From assembly GCA_003116875.1 (NCBI GenBank), contig BCKT01000005.1:992001-1056000 (forward strand): DNA of 64,000 bases. Direction: 5' to 3'. The position numbers were made by a program, and so were the translations under genes. This DNA comes from Takashimella koratensis (Eukaryota > Basidiomycota > Tremellomycetes > Trichosporonales > Tetragoniomycetaceae). The notes below the pieces were generated by a model. That model was not told the origin of the DNA. It was given only the letters and a program-made list of their open reading frames with translations, and searched no databases. Each line of letters starts with the position of its first letter. Positions within the stretch are counted from its first letter, which is position 1. This document shows, one piece after another, positions 8,198 through 20,700 of the stretch.

Positions 8198-11100
8198 CTA
8201 CGCCGCGACCCCTGAATCTTTCCTGAGCCCAAACCAACCCCTCTTCTTATTATCGACCGAAACGCTCGGCCTTCGTTTCGATAACTTTCTAGCTACGTCT
8301 TTCCCGTCCATACTACTTGACATGGACATGGCTGTAGACGTACGTGACCCGGCACCGGCACCGATCGAGTTTGGGCCCCCACCAAGACTGGCACTCGTTG
8401 CGTGACCGTGACCGCTTCCTACAGATCGGGTCGTGTGCGCCGTAGTGACGGTCGGGGAGATGGAGACACGCTTGACTGTCGATCCGTTCCCAGGTACGAG
8501 TCGTTCCGTTCCGTTCACTGGATGTGCCTCGTCCGTATCGGGGTGGAAACTGACCTTGGAAGCGTTCGGGTTGGCCATAGCCATATCGACCGGTGAACCC
8601 GCAACAAGACCCGGGTACACTTCATGCAGTTGTCCTTCCGAGTACCCGGAAACATCCACTCCTCCTCCCCTTCCGTAGAAGCTCGGGACCGCATTAACCG
8701 GCGCGCGACCCATTCCCTCGCTAGGTTGGGGGTAGACGTTGAAGGCGGGCTCGGATTCGTTTCCGAAGTGACCGAGGACAGCGGTCGGGTACGCCGGGTA
8801 AGGCTGGGGGTATGGGAGAGAAGGGAGCGACGGGACTGAGTATGAAGATGGGAGGGAGATGGCCGAGTTGTTTTGCAGACCACGGAGAGCGTGCGGGATG
8901 TCCAGCATGTTCACAGTCTGGCCTTGGCCTTGGACGTAGGCTTGACCGACGGGGAACGTAGGCTGGGCGGTTGAAGCTGGATCGTCCTTGTGCGCAGGGG
9001 CGTGAGTGACCGATCCTGCAGGCGTCGGGTACGCTTGTCCGAAATACGATTGCGCCGCCTCGACACGGACCGGGTCGTAATCCGCACTTTCCTTCGCTAA
9101 CGCCTGAGGCGTCTCCACAATCACTCTCAGCTCCGACATCGCTCGGGTCCAAACATCTTCAGCTGACCGCATACTTGCCCAGCCTTCTTTGCCCATTCGC
9201 TCAGCTTCACGGAGAAACGAGGCGGCGATGTACGATCCGGCGGTGGGAGATGGGTTGACCCCTCCGACACCTGCTTGAAGGTGCGAGTGGGCAGGGTGGC
9301 TGTGCGACGACGGCCCGGAGTAAGAGTGCGAGTGGGAGTGTGAGGTCGAGTGGGAGAGCGCCGGGGTCATATGCGGGGCGTGCACGTGCGCGTGGGAGTG
9401 GACGTTGGCACCGGCCGAGGGGGCGGGGGGAGCCGTCGAGAGCGAGTGGGTACGTTGAGTCGGGGATCCCGAGGTCCCGTTGACGATAGCCTGGAGGGAC
9501 GACTGGGAGAGAGACCTCGAAGTCTGCCTCGAGATGCTCTGGCGCGGTCGGGGCGGGGTAAACCCGTCCGTGGGCTGAGTATGTTCCCCACTTAGCGCAT
9601 ACGGATGTTTCGACCCCATCGGCAGCCCATCCACAGCTCCGCCGGTACCTATTCCTCCCCCGCCACCCAACCCAGCCGACGCCAAGGCACTAGGTGTGAG
9701 TCCAAGTGCTGCTCCCCACTCCATGCTCTCATTCGCCATCCGCCTCATCGTCTCGCCAACCTGCCTCATCGCGTCCGACTGACGCATCAGGGCGGACGCG
9801 TGTGTGCTCAAGAGGTGCGAAGCGACAAGCATAGGTAGTTCGCCAGATAATGCGGATCCGGGGGCCGAGTGGGTCGGAGGTGGTGTGAGACCCGCGGGGC
9901 CGAGGAAGGATGTGGTTGTGTATGCCCCGAAGGAAGCAGGAGGGAGGTGGAGTCCTCCCGAGCCTGAAGCCGAGAGCGCGGTCAGTGCCGAAGAAGGTGG
10001 GTAGGCGGAAGTCGCCGACGGCGGGTTAGGTAAAGGGCGCGGGGAACGGAGCATTGGTGAGAGCGAGCCGTTGGCGGCCGGTGAAGCCCGGCGATGGGAG
10101 TTGGAGCTGCTCCGGCCGTGCGTGTTGGACCCCGGGCGCTCCGAGTGATCATGCGAGTGCGATGAGATCGATCGCGCTGGTGAGATCTCAATAGGCGATT
10201 GAGTGACCCGGGGAGACGATTGGCCGAGCAAACCGAGAAGAGCACGAGGCGAGGTTGGCATGTTGAAAGTGGGACCAGCGGGACTAGTGGGACCAGCGGC
10301 GGTAGGGGCGCCAGTGGCGGTCGAAGTGGCGGAAGGAGCAGGTGCAGCACTGGTGGGAGAAGTCGGCGGAGCGGGAGCTGCGGGAGCGGGAGTAGATGCT
10401 CGAGCTTTCACCTGCGGCGGCATAGGGAACGCAGCAGTTGACATCGTCGCCGTGTGCTCAGTCGGCGGCGTGGTCGTGATTGTAGGAGCGACGAAAGGCG
10501 CCGACTTGGAATTATCGAAAGTTGCCGTTGCCGTTGCCGTTGCCTCTACCATAGCGACAGCAACGACTGCGACCCCCTCCCCTTCTCCTGCGATCAAATC
10601 CAGACCCAGGCCCGAGGCCGACGTCGAAGCAGAGAAACCATCTTCGTCCGGTGCAGCGGGGAGAGCACGCGTCGGTGCTGTCGAAGTCGACTTTGACTTG
10701 GTTTCAGCAAGCGGAGACGGGCCGTTCCCTCCGGTCTTGGCTTCTGGGTAAAGAGCCGGCACCGCCACTCTGTGCCCAGGTCCATTAACGACCTTGTTGA
10801 ACAAGTTGTCTCTCAACGTCTTTGCCTCTTCCGCTGCGTCTTTCTCCACATCGTCCTTGATCTCTTCCTTCTCATCGTCGTCGACGGCGTAATCGTCCAC
10901 CGCGTTCTCGACATACAACACTCTCCTTAAATTCGGCTCGACGACGCTTCCTGATCCCGAGGGGCGTCTTTCGTCCATTCCCACTCCGGGTCCCAATCCA
11001 CCAAGTCCGCCATGTTCGCCATGCGCACCAGGGCCGAACTGCCCATGGGTCACGGGAAGACCGAGGTCCAGACCGAGGGAATAAGAGAGGTCCGGAAGGT

Positions 11101-14100
11101 CAACGGTAGGACTTCCCGACATGGTCTTGGGAGTCAAAACGTCTGACCCATCGTCTCTGATCCCAAAGTTCCCACTGAGTCTGACCGAAACCGGCGCCGC
11201 ACGTGTCGGGTCGTCACTCTCCCCCGGTGTCGAAGGCAGAGGAGGAGGTACCTCTCTCGCCGCTGTCGACATCCTTCGGTTTTTACTTATCGAGTTGGCT
11301 CGAGAACTCGACCCGACACCAGGTAAATTTACCCCACTCCCGTTCCCTATCCCACCACTGATTGAACTGGCTCGACCCCGCTCTTTCCTAGATTCTTTAC
11401 GTGAGACCGTCGACGTTGTCTCAGACGAGAAGATTGCGGAGAAAATCGAGGTGACTCCGCGTTTCGAGTTACGTCGAGTTTTGGTGGTTGGTGAAGAAGG
11501 AGGGGAGAGGACAGTGTGTGATTCGGCTGGGGTCTTGAGGACTTCGGGAGTGGATTCGGTCGATCCACCGGAACCGGAGAGCAGGTCGTTAGGGAGGACA
11601 GGGGCGGTGATGGGCGTTTGGATGGCCGCAGGGTCGAAGCGCGATCCAGGGAGAGGCGGCGGGTGAGGGAAGACCTGCACCCGAGGGTGGGACGAGGGCG
11701 GCTGAGATTGAGACCGAGAGAGCGAGCGGGACGGCGGAGCGATGAGGCGGGTGGTGGTCGAGTTGGTGTTCGACATGGTCGTGGGATTGGTGTTGACGTT
11801 GGCGTTGACATTGGTCTGGGTATTGGAGCTGTCAACACCTTCTGTAGCCTTGATCTCCGACGGCGTGGGGGACACAGACGGCGGTCGGGGGATGTTGAGA
11901 GGCGGCAAGTCCATGTGGGAAGTCTTTATCAGATCAGCTCGCGTCTCTTCGTCTTATCGATGTGTGCGTAACCAGTCTGGGTGTACTCACCATATATGGT
12001 CTCGGAACATCAAGACTATGGCGCATGGCCTGGATACTTGCATCCTCCTTGACGACGCGTGAAACCGCCGGCGCCGTCGTCGTCGTCGCCATGGCAGTCA
12101 CCGTCGTCACGTCCACCGCGCTAACACTCTTGACCACCCCCGGTGCTGCGATTCTAAACGACGTCATATCCGCCGCACCCATTTCCGTTGGTCTTCCTAG
12201 TCCAAACAGATCCGTTCCACTTCCATACGGACTCCCACTTGGCGTGTTACCCGTACTGATCCCTTCTGCACCTCCGGCTCCTCCGGCGCCATGGAAGCTG
12301 TTTGGCCTAGAAAGTCCCGAGGGCCGAGTGGCACCGACCAGGCTGAGCCTGCGCCCACCGGACGGGGTGACGTTCGGACTGTTGTTGGTGGAACTGACTA
12401 CGGAAGAAGGGCGGGAGCGGTCCATACTTCGTCGGAAAGGAGAACGGGACGAACGACGGTCGGAGGAAGAATCGAAATCGAGGTCGGGAGGGAGAAGTGG
12501 GACGTTGTGTAGAGATGGGTGGGAGAAAGGATCAGATGGGATAGAGGTTGTGAATGTGTTTGGGTGGAAGGGCAACGAAGGCGCTGAGAGGCGGTTCTTT
12601 GCCTTTTCCTATAGGTAGACCATCATAATGTTAGCAATTGTACTGAAGTGATAGGTGAAGCGTATAAGAAAGATGCGACTCGTGTGAGTGGTAGTTGACT
12701 TACCGCCTCGAGCGCCGCGTCGAGTTTCCTCGGATCGACGAGATCAGAAGGCGGTCTCGAAGCCAACCAGCTGTTCGGCCTCGACCTCGATCCCTGTACA
12801 CTCGGCGGTCGACTACTCATTACCGCTCCGACACCTGCGATCCCAGCATCGTCGCTATCGCTAGCTGACTGGTTGTTCCTCGACTCGGTCGCAAGGGCCT
12901 CGGTCGTTTGGTGTCGCGCGACCACGGGGGACGTGGCAGTGCTTCCTGGTGCCGAGCCGAGGATACGGAATTTGGGCTTGGAGGTCGTCCCGTTTACGAG
13001 GATAGGATTGACCACGGCCCCAGCTCCACCGTTACCAGGGGCAAGGGTGAGCGAGTCGGTCGAGCCCGTGTCGAGATGTAAAGACGACGCCGAGAAATTC
13101 GGCTTGGAAGTGATCGACTTGTTAGGTGAGTGTTTAAACACGTTCGTCATTTTGCTGAGCGTCGGAATCGAGTTGGTCGACATGCGCCTCGCCTTGAACC
13201 CAACAGGCCGAGTCGTGACAGGCGGAGTATTGACTGAAGTTGTGGATTTGTTTGCGCCTGCGTGAACGCCGAGGGTCGAGGGCGGGGTGAGGTTGGCCCG
13301 AGGGGTCCCGGTGATGGGCTTGAATGGTTCGGGTTTAGGAGGTGGAGTCGCGGCTTTGATGCTCTCCCGTTTACCGTTGCCGTCAAGTCCGTATCGCTCG
13401 ACGTACCGACGCCGGGCTTCGTCGCTGGCCGGACCGAAGGGGCTGATGTTAGCGACAGGGACAGGGACAGGGACGGAGAGCGAGACACGACGGTTTCGAG
13501 TGGGGATAGGGATCGCAGATGGTTTGTTGGCGATCGAGGCGGTAGTTGGGGACGAGCTGGTGGTGGGGTTCGTGGGGTCGGTGGTTGGGATGACCGTCTT
13601 TGGGGGGGTGATATGACGAGGTTCGCGACCACCCGGGGTGAGGCGGCTCGGGCTGGGGACTTTGGCGAACGATGCAACGGGTTGGAAGTCGGGGGTTACA
13701 GCGCTGCGCCCAGGCGATTCGGCATCTTCTCCGCCGGGTGGAGGCGGGGCGCGCAGCTCGTTGGGGGGTAAGAGAGCCGATGTGTAACCTGTCGAGGAGT
13801 GCTGGAAGTGCGGTTGAGGGAAGTGCATGACCGGAGCTTGCATCTGTGGCAGCGAGGGGACCGCTACTGTCTGAGGCGTGTGGACGGGGACGTGCGCAAA
13901 GTGACCTTGGTGGTTTGAAGCCTGGTGAGCGAAGGGGGTAGGAGCAGATGATGGCATTGGAGCGGGTGCCGGGTGGAAGTGTGGGTGAGCGCGAGGCTGC
14001 GAGGTGTGTGCGTGTGAGTGGGTGGGGATCGCACCGTGATTGGAGATTTGGGCAAGCTGGAGTGGTTCCGGCGGCTGTACACGGCGCGAGATACTGCTTT

Positions 14101-14725
14101 CGACGGATACGAATGTCGGCTGGGAAGATTTGATCCAGTCCATGGTGTCGGAGTTGGAGTGTGTATTGAGGACTGGGAACGGGGCATGGTTGGTGTGTGC
14201 AAGGGGATGGTTTTGAGGCAAGTGGTGATGAAGGGGTTGTGGGATGCTGTGATTGCTGTGGTTGATAGCAGCTTCGGGGGTTTCTTGACTGGGGCTACCA
14301 CCGTTTCCCTGACGGATCGTACTGCTTGTCGCCGAGGATGCCTCGTCCCCGTTATCCTTATCGCCTTGGCTACCTTCACCCTCACTATCATCGCCTCGCC
14401 TTATCGTATCGTGCGATGCATCACTCATCGCATCGCCATTCCCATCCGCATCGCCATCATACGGATCCTCCCTTCCGCGTCCCCTTCCACCAAACGTCCT
14501 TTCCTCGTCCCCGTCACCGTCACCGTCGCCATTGATCGTGCCCCGTTCGTCCTCGTCGGCGTCCTCGAACACGCTCGGGTCAAGAGTGGCGGTGCTGAAG
14601 CGGTACCTCGCGATCGACGGGGTCCGGGTAGAGAACCCATCGTCGTCGAGAGGGATATTGGTGCGCATAGACGCAGGAGTAGTGAGCTCCGTAATGGGCG
14701 TTAAAGAGCGGCCACCGTCTTCCAT
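8198..14725 (-). CDS. Very large intrinsically disordered protein, about 2121 residues
   Basis: Three exons, 12704-14725, 11991-12608 and 8198-11923, joined in phase by canonical introns (GTAAGT...TATAG and GTGAGT...AAAG), give a 2121-residue protein. Nearly all of it is Ser/Pro/Thr/Ala-rich and low in hydrophobic residues: acidic Gly-Asp repeats near residue 75, a His-rich region near 150-270, many SP and RRxS sites, and a basic C-terminus (KKRGWFGLRK). Two short helices in the last exon are the only likely ordered parts (one around ASALMRQSDAMRQVGETM). No signal peptide, membrane span or catalytic motif. The many SP/TP and RxxS motifs suggest a phosphorylated regulatory or scaffold protein, which is inference. 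A GTAAGT at about 15043 and an acceptor at about 14824 could delimit a 5'-UTR intron. Confidence 0.8.
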
Positions 14726-15130
14726 CGTGACAAGTGGTGGTAAGGGGTACAGCCGGGGTGGGAAAAAGGGGGAGGAAAGGGACGTGTAGGTCGTTTTATG
14801 TCGTGAGGGGAGTCGTGAAGCGTCTAGAGGTCTAAGTCGTTAGGGCTCTGTTTATCAAGAATGCAGGAGTGAAGAGAGGGGAGGAGGTGGAGGTGGAGGA
14901 GGTAGGGAAGGGAAGATGGAGAGGGAGGAGGGGAAGGGGCAGGGAGGAGGATAGATGGGAGATAGCGAGGCCCAGCGGCCGGTGATGCAGGTACACGATG
15001 ATGAGTCGATGGTGTGCTACCCAATCCCTCTATAGTCACTTACCGCAAGGCCGATGATCCTTCGCCTTCCCTTGATATCACACGCTCTCACACGCGGCAA
15101 CGGGTGGCAAGGGGTCCAGGGAGGAGGTCA

Positions 15131-15178
15131 GAGCAGAGCAGAGCAGAGCAGAGCAGAGCAGAGCAGAGCAGAGCAGAG
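15131..15178. repeat. (GAGCA)n pentanucleotide microsatellite
   Basis: Nine perfect copies of GAGCA plus a partial tenth. Non-coding. Confidence 0.95.
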
Positions 15179-16283
15179 GTAGGCGGCCGGGATGAGATCG
15201 GGGTGATTACTCAAGTCCAGGTCCCAGAGCGCAAAGGAACGTGCACGACACAGATTGCAAGGGGCGTGGCGAGACGCGGCGTGTGCAAACGCAGAGAAGG
15301 TAGGGGCAAGGGGCGAGGGGGCCAGGAGCGAAGCGTAGCGCCGGGCGCACGGGCTCGGGCACAGGATCAGGACCGGGATCGATATCAGAGCACAGCGTAC
15401 CGCGACTGATATTAAAGCTGATGGTGATGGCCGATAGCTCGGTTTCGGTCCTTGTTCGCTGGTCCTCGTTTCAGCTTTGGCCTCGACAGGACGTCCTCTA
15501 GGCCTGCCTCTGCCGTTGGGATTTTGAGTCGTTGATCGTTGCGAAGCTCTTGCCGCAGGGAGTGATGATGGAGAGACGTCGACTGGCCTGAGAGTGTTCG
15601 AGGCAATCCTTTCACACCCGATCAATCAATCAAGGCTGCACGAGGGATCGGGGATTGGATAGCGAGAAGGGGTCGTCAGATGGTAAGAAGAGGAGAGTTT
15701 GTCCTACGGTCGTTCTATTTCTATACGCAAAGGAGGAAGGACGGGGACAGCGAGCGGAGGAGGGAAGCTCGCACTAGCTCTCTAGCTCTCAACCTGATAC
15801 AAAAGCACAGTCGTTCGGTTCGTGTCCGTCGTTCCAAGCCGTGAATGTCGTTACAGTCTGACCAAGGAAGAGGGCGGGTGAAGGAGGAGGGAGATGGAGA
15901 TGATCGTGATACAGAGGGTAAGACAAGAGCAAGGGGTTTTATTAGGCGGGTACCGTAAGACTTGAACCAGATCGTGAGAAAAATCGTACGTAGATGGAAT
16001 ATGACGGTGGATAGCCGGGGCGAGGGTGGGGGGCAAGAGGGAGAGGTTCAGATGTGACAGTCGTCAGCAGCCGAACAAGTCTGCATCGGTCCGGGAGGAC
16101 TCGCATTCAGTAGGGGTATCCTCGGAGCGGGCTATCTTTTCATGACTATCAGGGGCATAGATGAACAATGGCGAAAAAAGAGGAGCGTTGCACTCGGCTA
16201 CGCTGTCTCTTCTTTCCGCCTACTGCAATTCGTACCTACGCCATCTAGCGGGCAGTCGGTGGGGTATAGCCAACTGACGGGAC

Positions 16284-16285
<2 letters not shown>

Positions 16286-16347
<62 letters not shown>
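16286..16347. repeat. (GA)31 dinucleotide microsatellite
   Basis: Sixty-two nt of perfect alternating GA in the divergent intergenic region. Confidence 0.95.
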
Positions 16348-16350
<3 letters not shown>

Positions 16351-17790
16351 GATTCGTGACCCCCCTGAAACATGTAGTCTATCCGCGGTGCGCCATGTCA
16401 GCGGCGGAGGCGGCGGCGGACCTCGAGGCGGCGCTGGGCCTGATCTCCATCCCCCCTCTACAATCGAGGTAGCAGGGAGGTTGGAGGGGCAACGCCTAAA
16501 GCCTAGATAAAAAGAATAAGCCAAGGACCGATGGTATCGAACGTTGAACCCTAGGGGGGCGACGACAACACGTTGCGATAAGCTGCGAGATCGCTCCGTG
16601 CCTCTTGCGTAGTGCAGTACGGCGTGCGACGCGAGTGTTCAGAAGTGCTGACGGAGGGTGAGTTGCTCAGACCGTGCACTGCTCGCCACCGATGCTCGTA
16701 TACATTTCATTACGTTGTTTCCCCTGTTCACTGCCCTCCCGAACTAATCGGATCCAAACGCAGTCCACCCCTTGACCCTCCTGACTCTCGCTGACATGGG
16801 GTGGTCAACAGCGACATAAGCGCGGTGGAGAAACGTACGGTCGGAATCTAGGGGCAGGGTAGAGTTTGAGCGTGGGAAGACAGGTGGAGGGGGCGATGAC
16901 GACGAGAGAGTGAGACAATTGGAAACGACAGGGGAGGGCGGGAGGAGGAGGTGAGGGGATCGAGGGTAGCGGAGAGAGTAGGAGAAGGAGCGGAAACAAG
17001 GTTAGCCGCTACCTTGGAATGGACTGGTCAGGGACCCCTGGGTAAATGGGCGCAGTGGGAGGTGTCAGGCACTGCATGTGCAGCGGGGCTGACCAAGGCT
17101 GGGTGCATGCGGAGGGGGCGGAAGCAAGGTGGGGGGTATGGTGGATTGTGGATCGTGGACCGTGGGAAAAGGAGAGAGAGCAGCACAGCGCTAAATCGAG
17201 GCAATGCGGCTAAAGGATGACGCACAGATATCGGTCGGTACACTGACGCTAGAAAATAGCAGCGTGGCGGTGCCACCGACAACACACGAATGACGTGGAC
17301 TTTGTGTGTCATGGAATGAACTTGTTATCACGCCTACCCCTTTCGTGTCTTTTCTACCGTGGTGACCCTGTTGTTTTTCCCAGCGTACTACTGTAGGTAT
17401 CACCTCTCCCTCACCCTAGACCATCTCTGCATTCACTCTCCCATCTACATCCGATCCACCCGCTGCCCGCTCTCATTCTCGACGCGCCGCCTGGTGATCT
17501 ACCCATCCACCGTCCCCGACCACCGTCCACCACCTACCCCACCTCCACCCTCGCGGTCCACCTCGTCTGCTCGTCCGTACTCGTCGCCGCTACCTGTCTT
17601 CTCCTCCTCCTCGCCCAAATCCCCCGTGTTCCCCCCTCCCCTCCCCTCTCATACCCACTGCATCAAAACACGAGCATCCATCCATCCATCCATTCCCACG
17701 CTCGCATTCATCCACCCTCCACTTACGACCATCCACTTCATCCCATCCATTTCCAGGTCCATAACCCACCACCCAACACAGCCACCCAGT

Positions 17791-20700
17791 ATGGCCGACC
17801 CTGCCGCAGCGGCGGCACCTTCGCCCGTCGTCCCCACACCGACCGCGTCCACACCCACCATCCCTCCCTTCGTCACCTCGGGGTTCCGTCCACAACCTAC
17901 CGGCGGTCCACCGCCTGCTCCTATCGTTCTCGATGAGGAGAAGAAGTTGGAGATGATCGCCGGTATGGACCAGGCAAGAGTCATGTCTCTGCGCAAGGTA
18001 CGCTCAACCAGAACTTCTGTCATCCAGAAAGAAAGCAAACACTGACATGATTTTGCTCGTCGCCCCATCAGCGCGTGGCCGAGTTACAAGCCGCCGGAAT
18101 GACCAAAGAGAATTCGACAGAGATGGCGCGAGGGCTCATGGTCTTGGGATTGCATGCGCGGGCAATGGCAATGGAGTGAGTTGATCGAGATCGTTGTTAG
18201 ACGCAAGCAACTGACCTTGTCCAGGGAGCAAAAACGAGCAAAAGCTGCACAGGAGGCAGCAGCTGCGCCTGAAGCAGCCAACGGTTCCGCATCCACCTCG
18301 GCAGGTACGTCCCCTTCATCATCCCCATCTTGCTCCTTGCCCTGCTCCTTGCCCTGCTCCTTGTCCTGCTCCTTGTCCTGATCCTTGTCCTGATCCTTGT
18401 CCTGCTTCCAGTCCTGACGAACCCAGCTGCAGCTACCCCAGCGCCCGCAGCGGCACCCGCGAGCCACCAAGCTCTCACTCCGGCTCAGATTGCGCAACTT
18501 CGGTCGCAAGCAGCCTCGTACCAGTTGCTCAGCCGCAACCAACCCCTCCCTGGCTACCTTCAGCAGGCGGCACTCGGCAACCCTCCGGCCCTCCCAACAC
18601 CAGCAGAGAACGGCACCGCCAAGGTTGCGCAAAAGGCTGTGGAAGCCGTTGTCCAGGACTCGATGTCGGTCGCCACGACCAAGCCCAGTGACGCTGGCAA
18701 AGCAGCCAATGGCCAGCCACCATACGCGATGGAGTTTGATCAGCAATCGCTAATCTACCCTTACAACGCGTACACGCACCCGTCTGTCTACGCCAACCGC
18801 AAATTCGACGACGAGATCGCCAACCCACTCAACAAGATGCAGCGCTTGCTCGTTCCGTCGACCATGCCGCGTGGGCTCGACCCGTACCTGTTGTTGGAGG
18901 AGCGCAATCGATTCGTCGAGACGCGCATGGCGTGGAGGATGAAGGAGCTCGAGGAGCTCGACTCGACGTTTGGGATGGGCGAGGCTGGAGCCAATGGCGT
19001 CCCAAACGTCGCCGACGTCAAGCCGACCAAAAATCTTGGAGTTCAGGCAAGGATTGAGCTTCTTAGCCTGCGCCTACTCGGCAAGCAGCGACTGTTGCGT
19101 GAAGATGTTGTCCGTGCCATGTCGGGTGCGGTTCAGGTCCCCTCGGATCGAAGCCAGTTCCGCCGGTTCCGCACACACACTCTACGTGACGCACGTGCGA
19201 CCGAGACGGCCGAACGAAGACAGCGAACCGAGCGCGAGCAACGCGGCAAGCAACGTCACCTCGCGTACATCAACTCGATTTGCGAGCATGGCCAGGCGAT
19301 CGTTTCTGCAGGCTCGGGCACCTCGCGTGGTGCACAGGCTGACAAGATGCGTCGCCTCGGTAAGGCAGTCACGAGGATGCACGGCGAGATTGAAAAGGAG
19401 GAGCAGCGTCGTATCGAGCGTTTGGCCAAAGAACGTCTCAAGGCTTTGAAGAATGACGACGAAGACGCGTACCTCGCGTTGTTGGGCGAAGCCAAGGACT
19501 CGCGTATCGGTCATTTACTCAAGCAGACCGACCAGTACCTCGAGACCCTCGCGGCGGCTGTCATGGACCAGCAGAACGACGACGTGCACCGGGATCAAGA
19601 CCAGTTTGCGCTTCCGTTCGAGCAGGAGGAAGGGCCCGCGAGCGAAGCCATGTTCGGGGCGCGAAGGCAGGACGGCGAAGACGAAGGTGTCGAGCGCAAC
19701 TCGGGCAAGGTCGACTACTACGCCGTCGCTCACCGTATCCAGGAGAAGGTCACGAAACAGGCCAGTATCCTCACAGGTGGCACTCTCAAGGACTACCAGG
19801 TCAAGGGTCTGCAGTGGATGATCTCGCTCTATAATAACCGACTCAACGGTATTCTCGCCGACGAGATGGGTCTGGGTAAAACGATTCAGACCATCTCGCT
19901 AATCACTTACTTGATCGAGAAGAAACGGCAGCCGGGACCGTTCCTCGTCATCGTCCCTCTCTCAACGCTGACCAACTGGACGCTCGAGTTTGAGCGATGG
20001 GCACCGACCGTCAGGACACTTATTCTCAAGGGCGCACCGGCAGTTCGAAGGGACCAGTACCCCCGACTCAGGGCCGTTGATTTCCAGGTATGCCTCACGA
20101 CCTACGAGTACATCATCAAGGAACGACCGCTCTTGTCCAAGATCAAGTGGATTCACATGATTATCGACGAAGGTCACCGAATGAAGAACGTCAAGTCGAA
20201 GTTGAGTCAGACGTTGAACGAGTATTACTCGACAAGGTACCGTTTGATTCTCACGGGTACCCCGTTGCAGGTGAGCGACGATTGCAAAAGACTGTATTTC
20301 GTTAGACGACTTGGTAACATTTGCTGATGCGGTGCTTAGAACAACTTGCCAGAACTCTGGGCGTTGCTCAACTTTGCTTTGCCTAAAATCTTCAACTCTG
20401 TCAAATCATTCGACGAATGGTTTAACGCTCCGTTTGCGAATACCGGTGGACAAGAGAAGATGGAGATGAACGAAGAAGAAGCTTTACTTGTCATCAAGCG
20501 TCTTCACAAGGTTCTTCGTCCGTTCTTGCTTCGTCGGTTGAAGAAGGATGTCGAATCGGAATTGCCGGATAAGGTGGAGAAGGTCATCTATACCAAGATG
20601 AGTTCGTTGCAGTGGAAGCTGTACGAAAGCGTCAAGAAGTACAAGACGCTTCCGACGGATATGAGTGCGGGGTGAGTACTTGGGACCATATTGGCACATT

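Larger units (their letters stand above)
14726..17790. other. 3-kb intergenic region between two divergent genes
   Basis: It separates the large minus-strand gene from the plus-strand SNF2-type gene. It holds two microsatellites and CT/GA-rich leader-like DNA. None of the small open frames has a plausible start, homology or amino-acid composition. The last 400 nt are strongly pyrimidine-rich, as expected for a leader of the downstream gene. Confidence 0.55.

Noticed and set aside
8402..11971. Many long plus-strand frames (for example 10203-10751, 11121-11666)
   Set aside because: Antisense to the large disordered-protein gene, whose exons join in phase; GC-rich repetitive codons leave opposite frames open by chance.
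13262..14704. Plus-strand frames of 169-228 codons
   Set aside because: Antisense shadows of exon 1 of the same gene; composition is Arg/Gly-rich with no motif.
15128..15625. 165-codon minus-strand frame
   Set aside because: Extends through the GAGCA microsatellite and begins at a non-ATG codon; no homology.
16142..16524. Frames encoding long Arg-Glu or Ser-Leu repeats
   Set aside because: Direct translations of the (GA)31 microsatellite.
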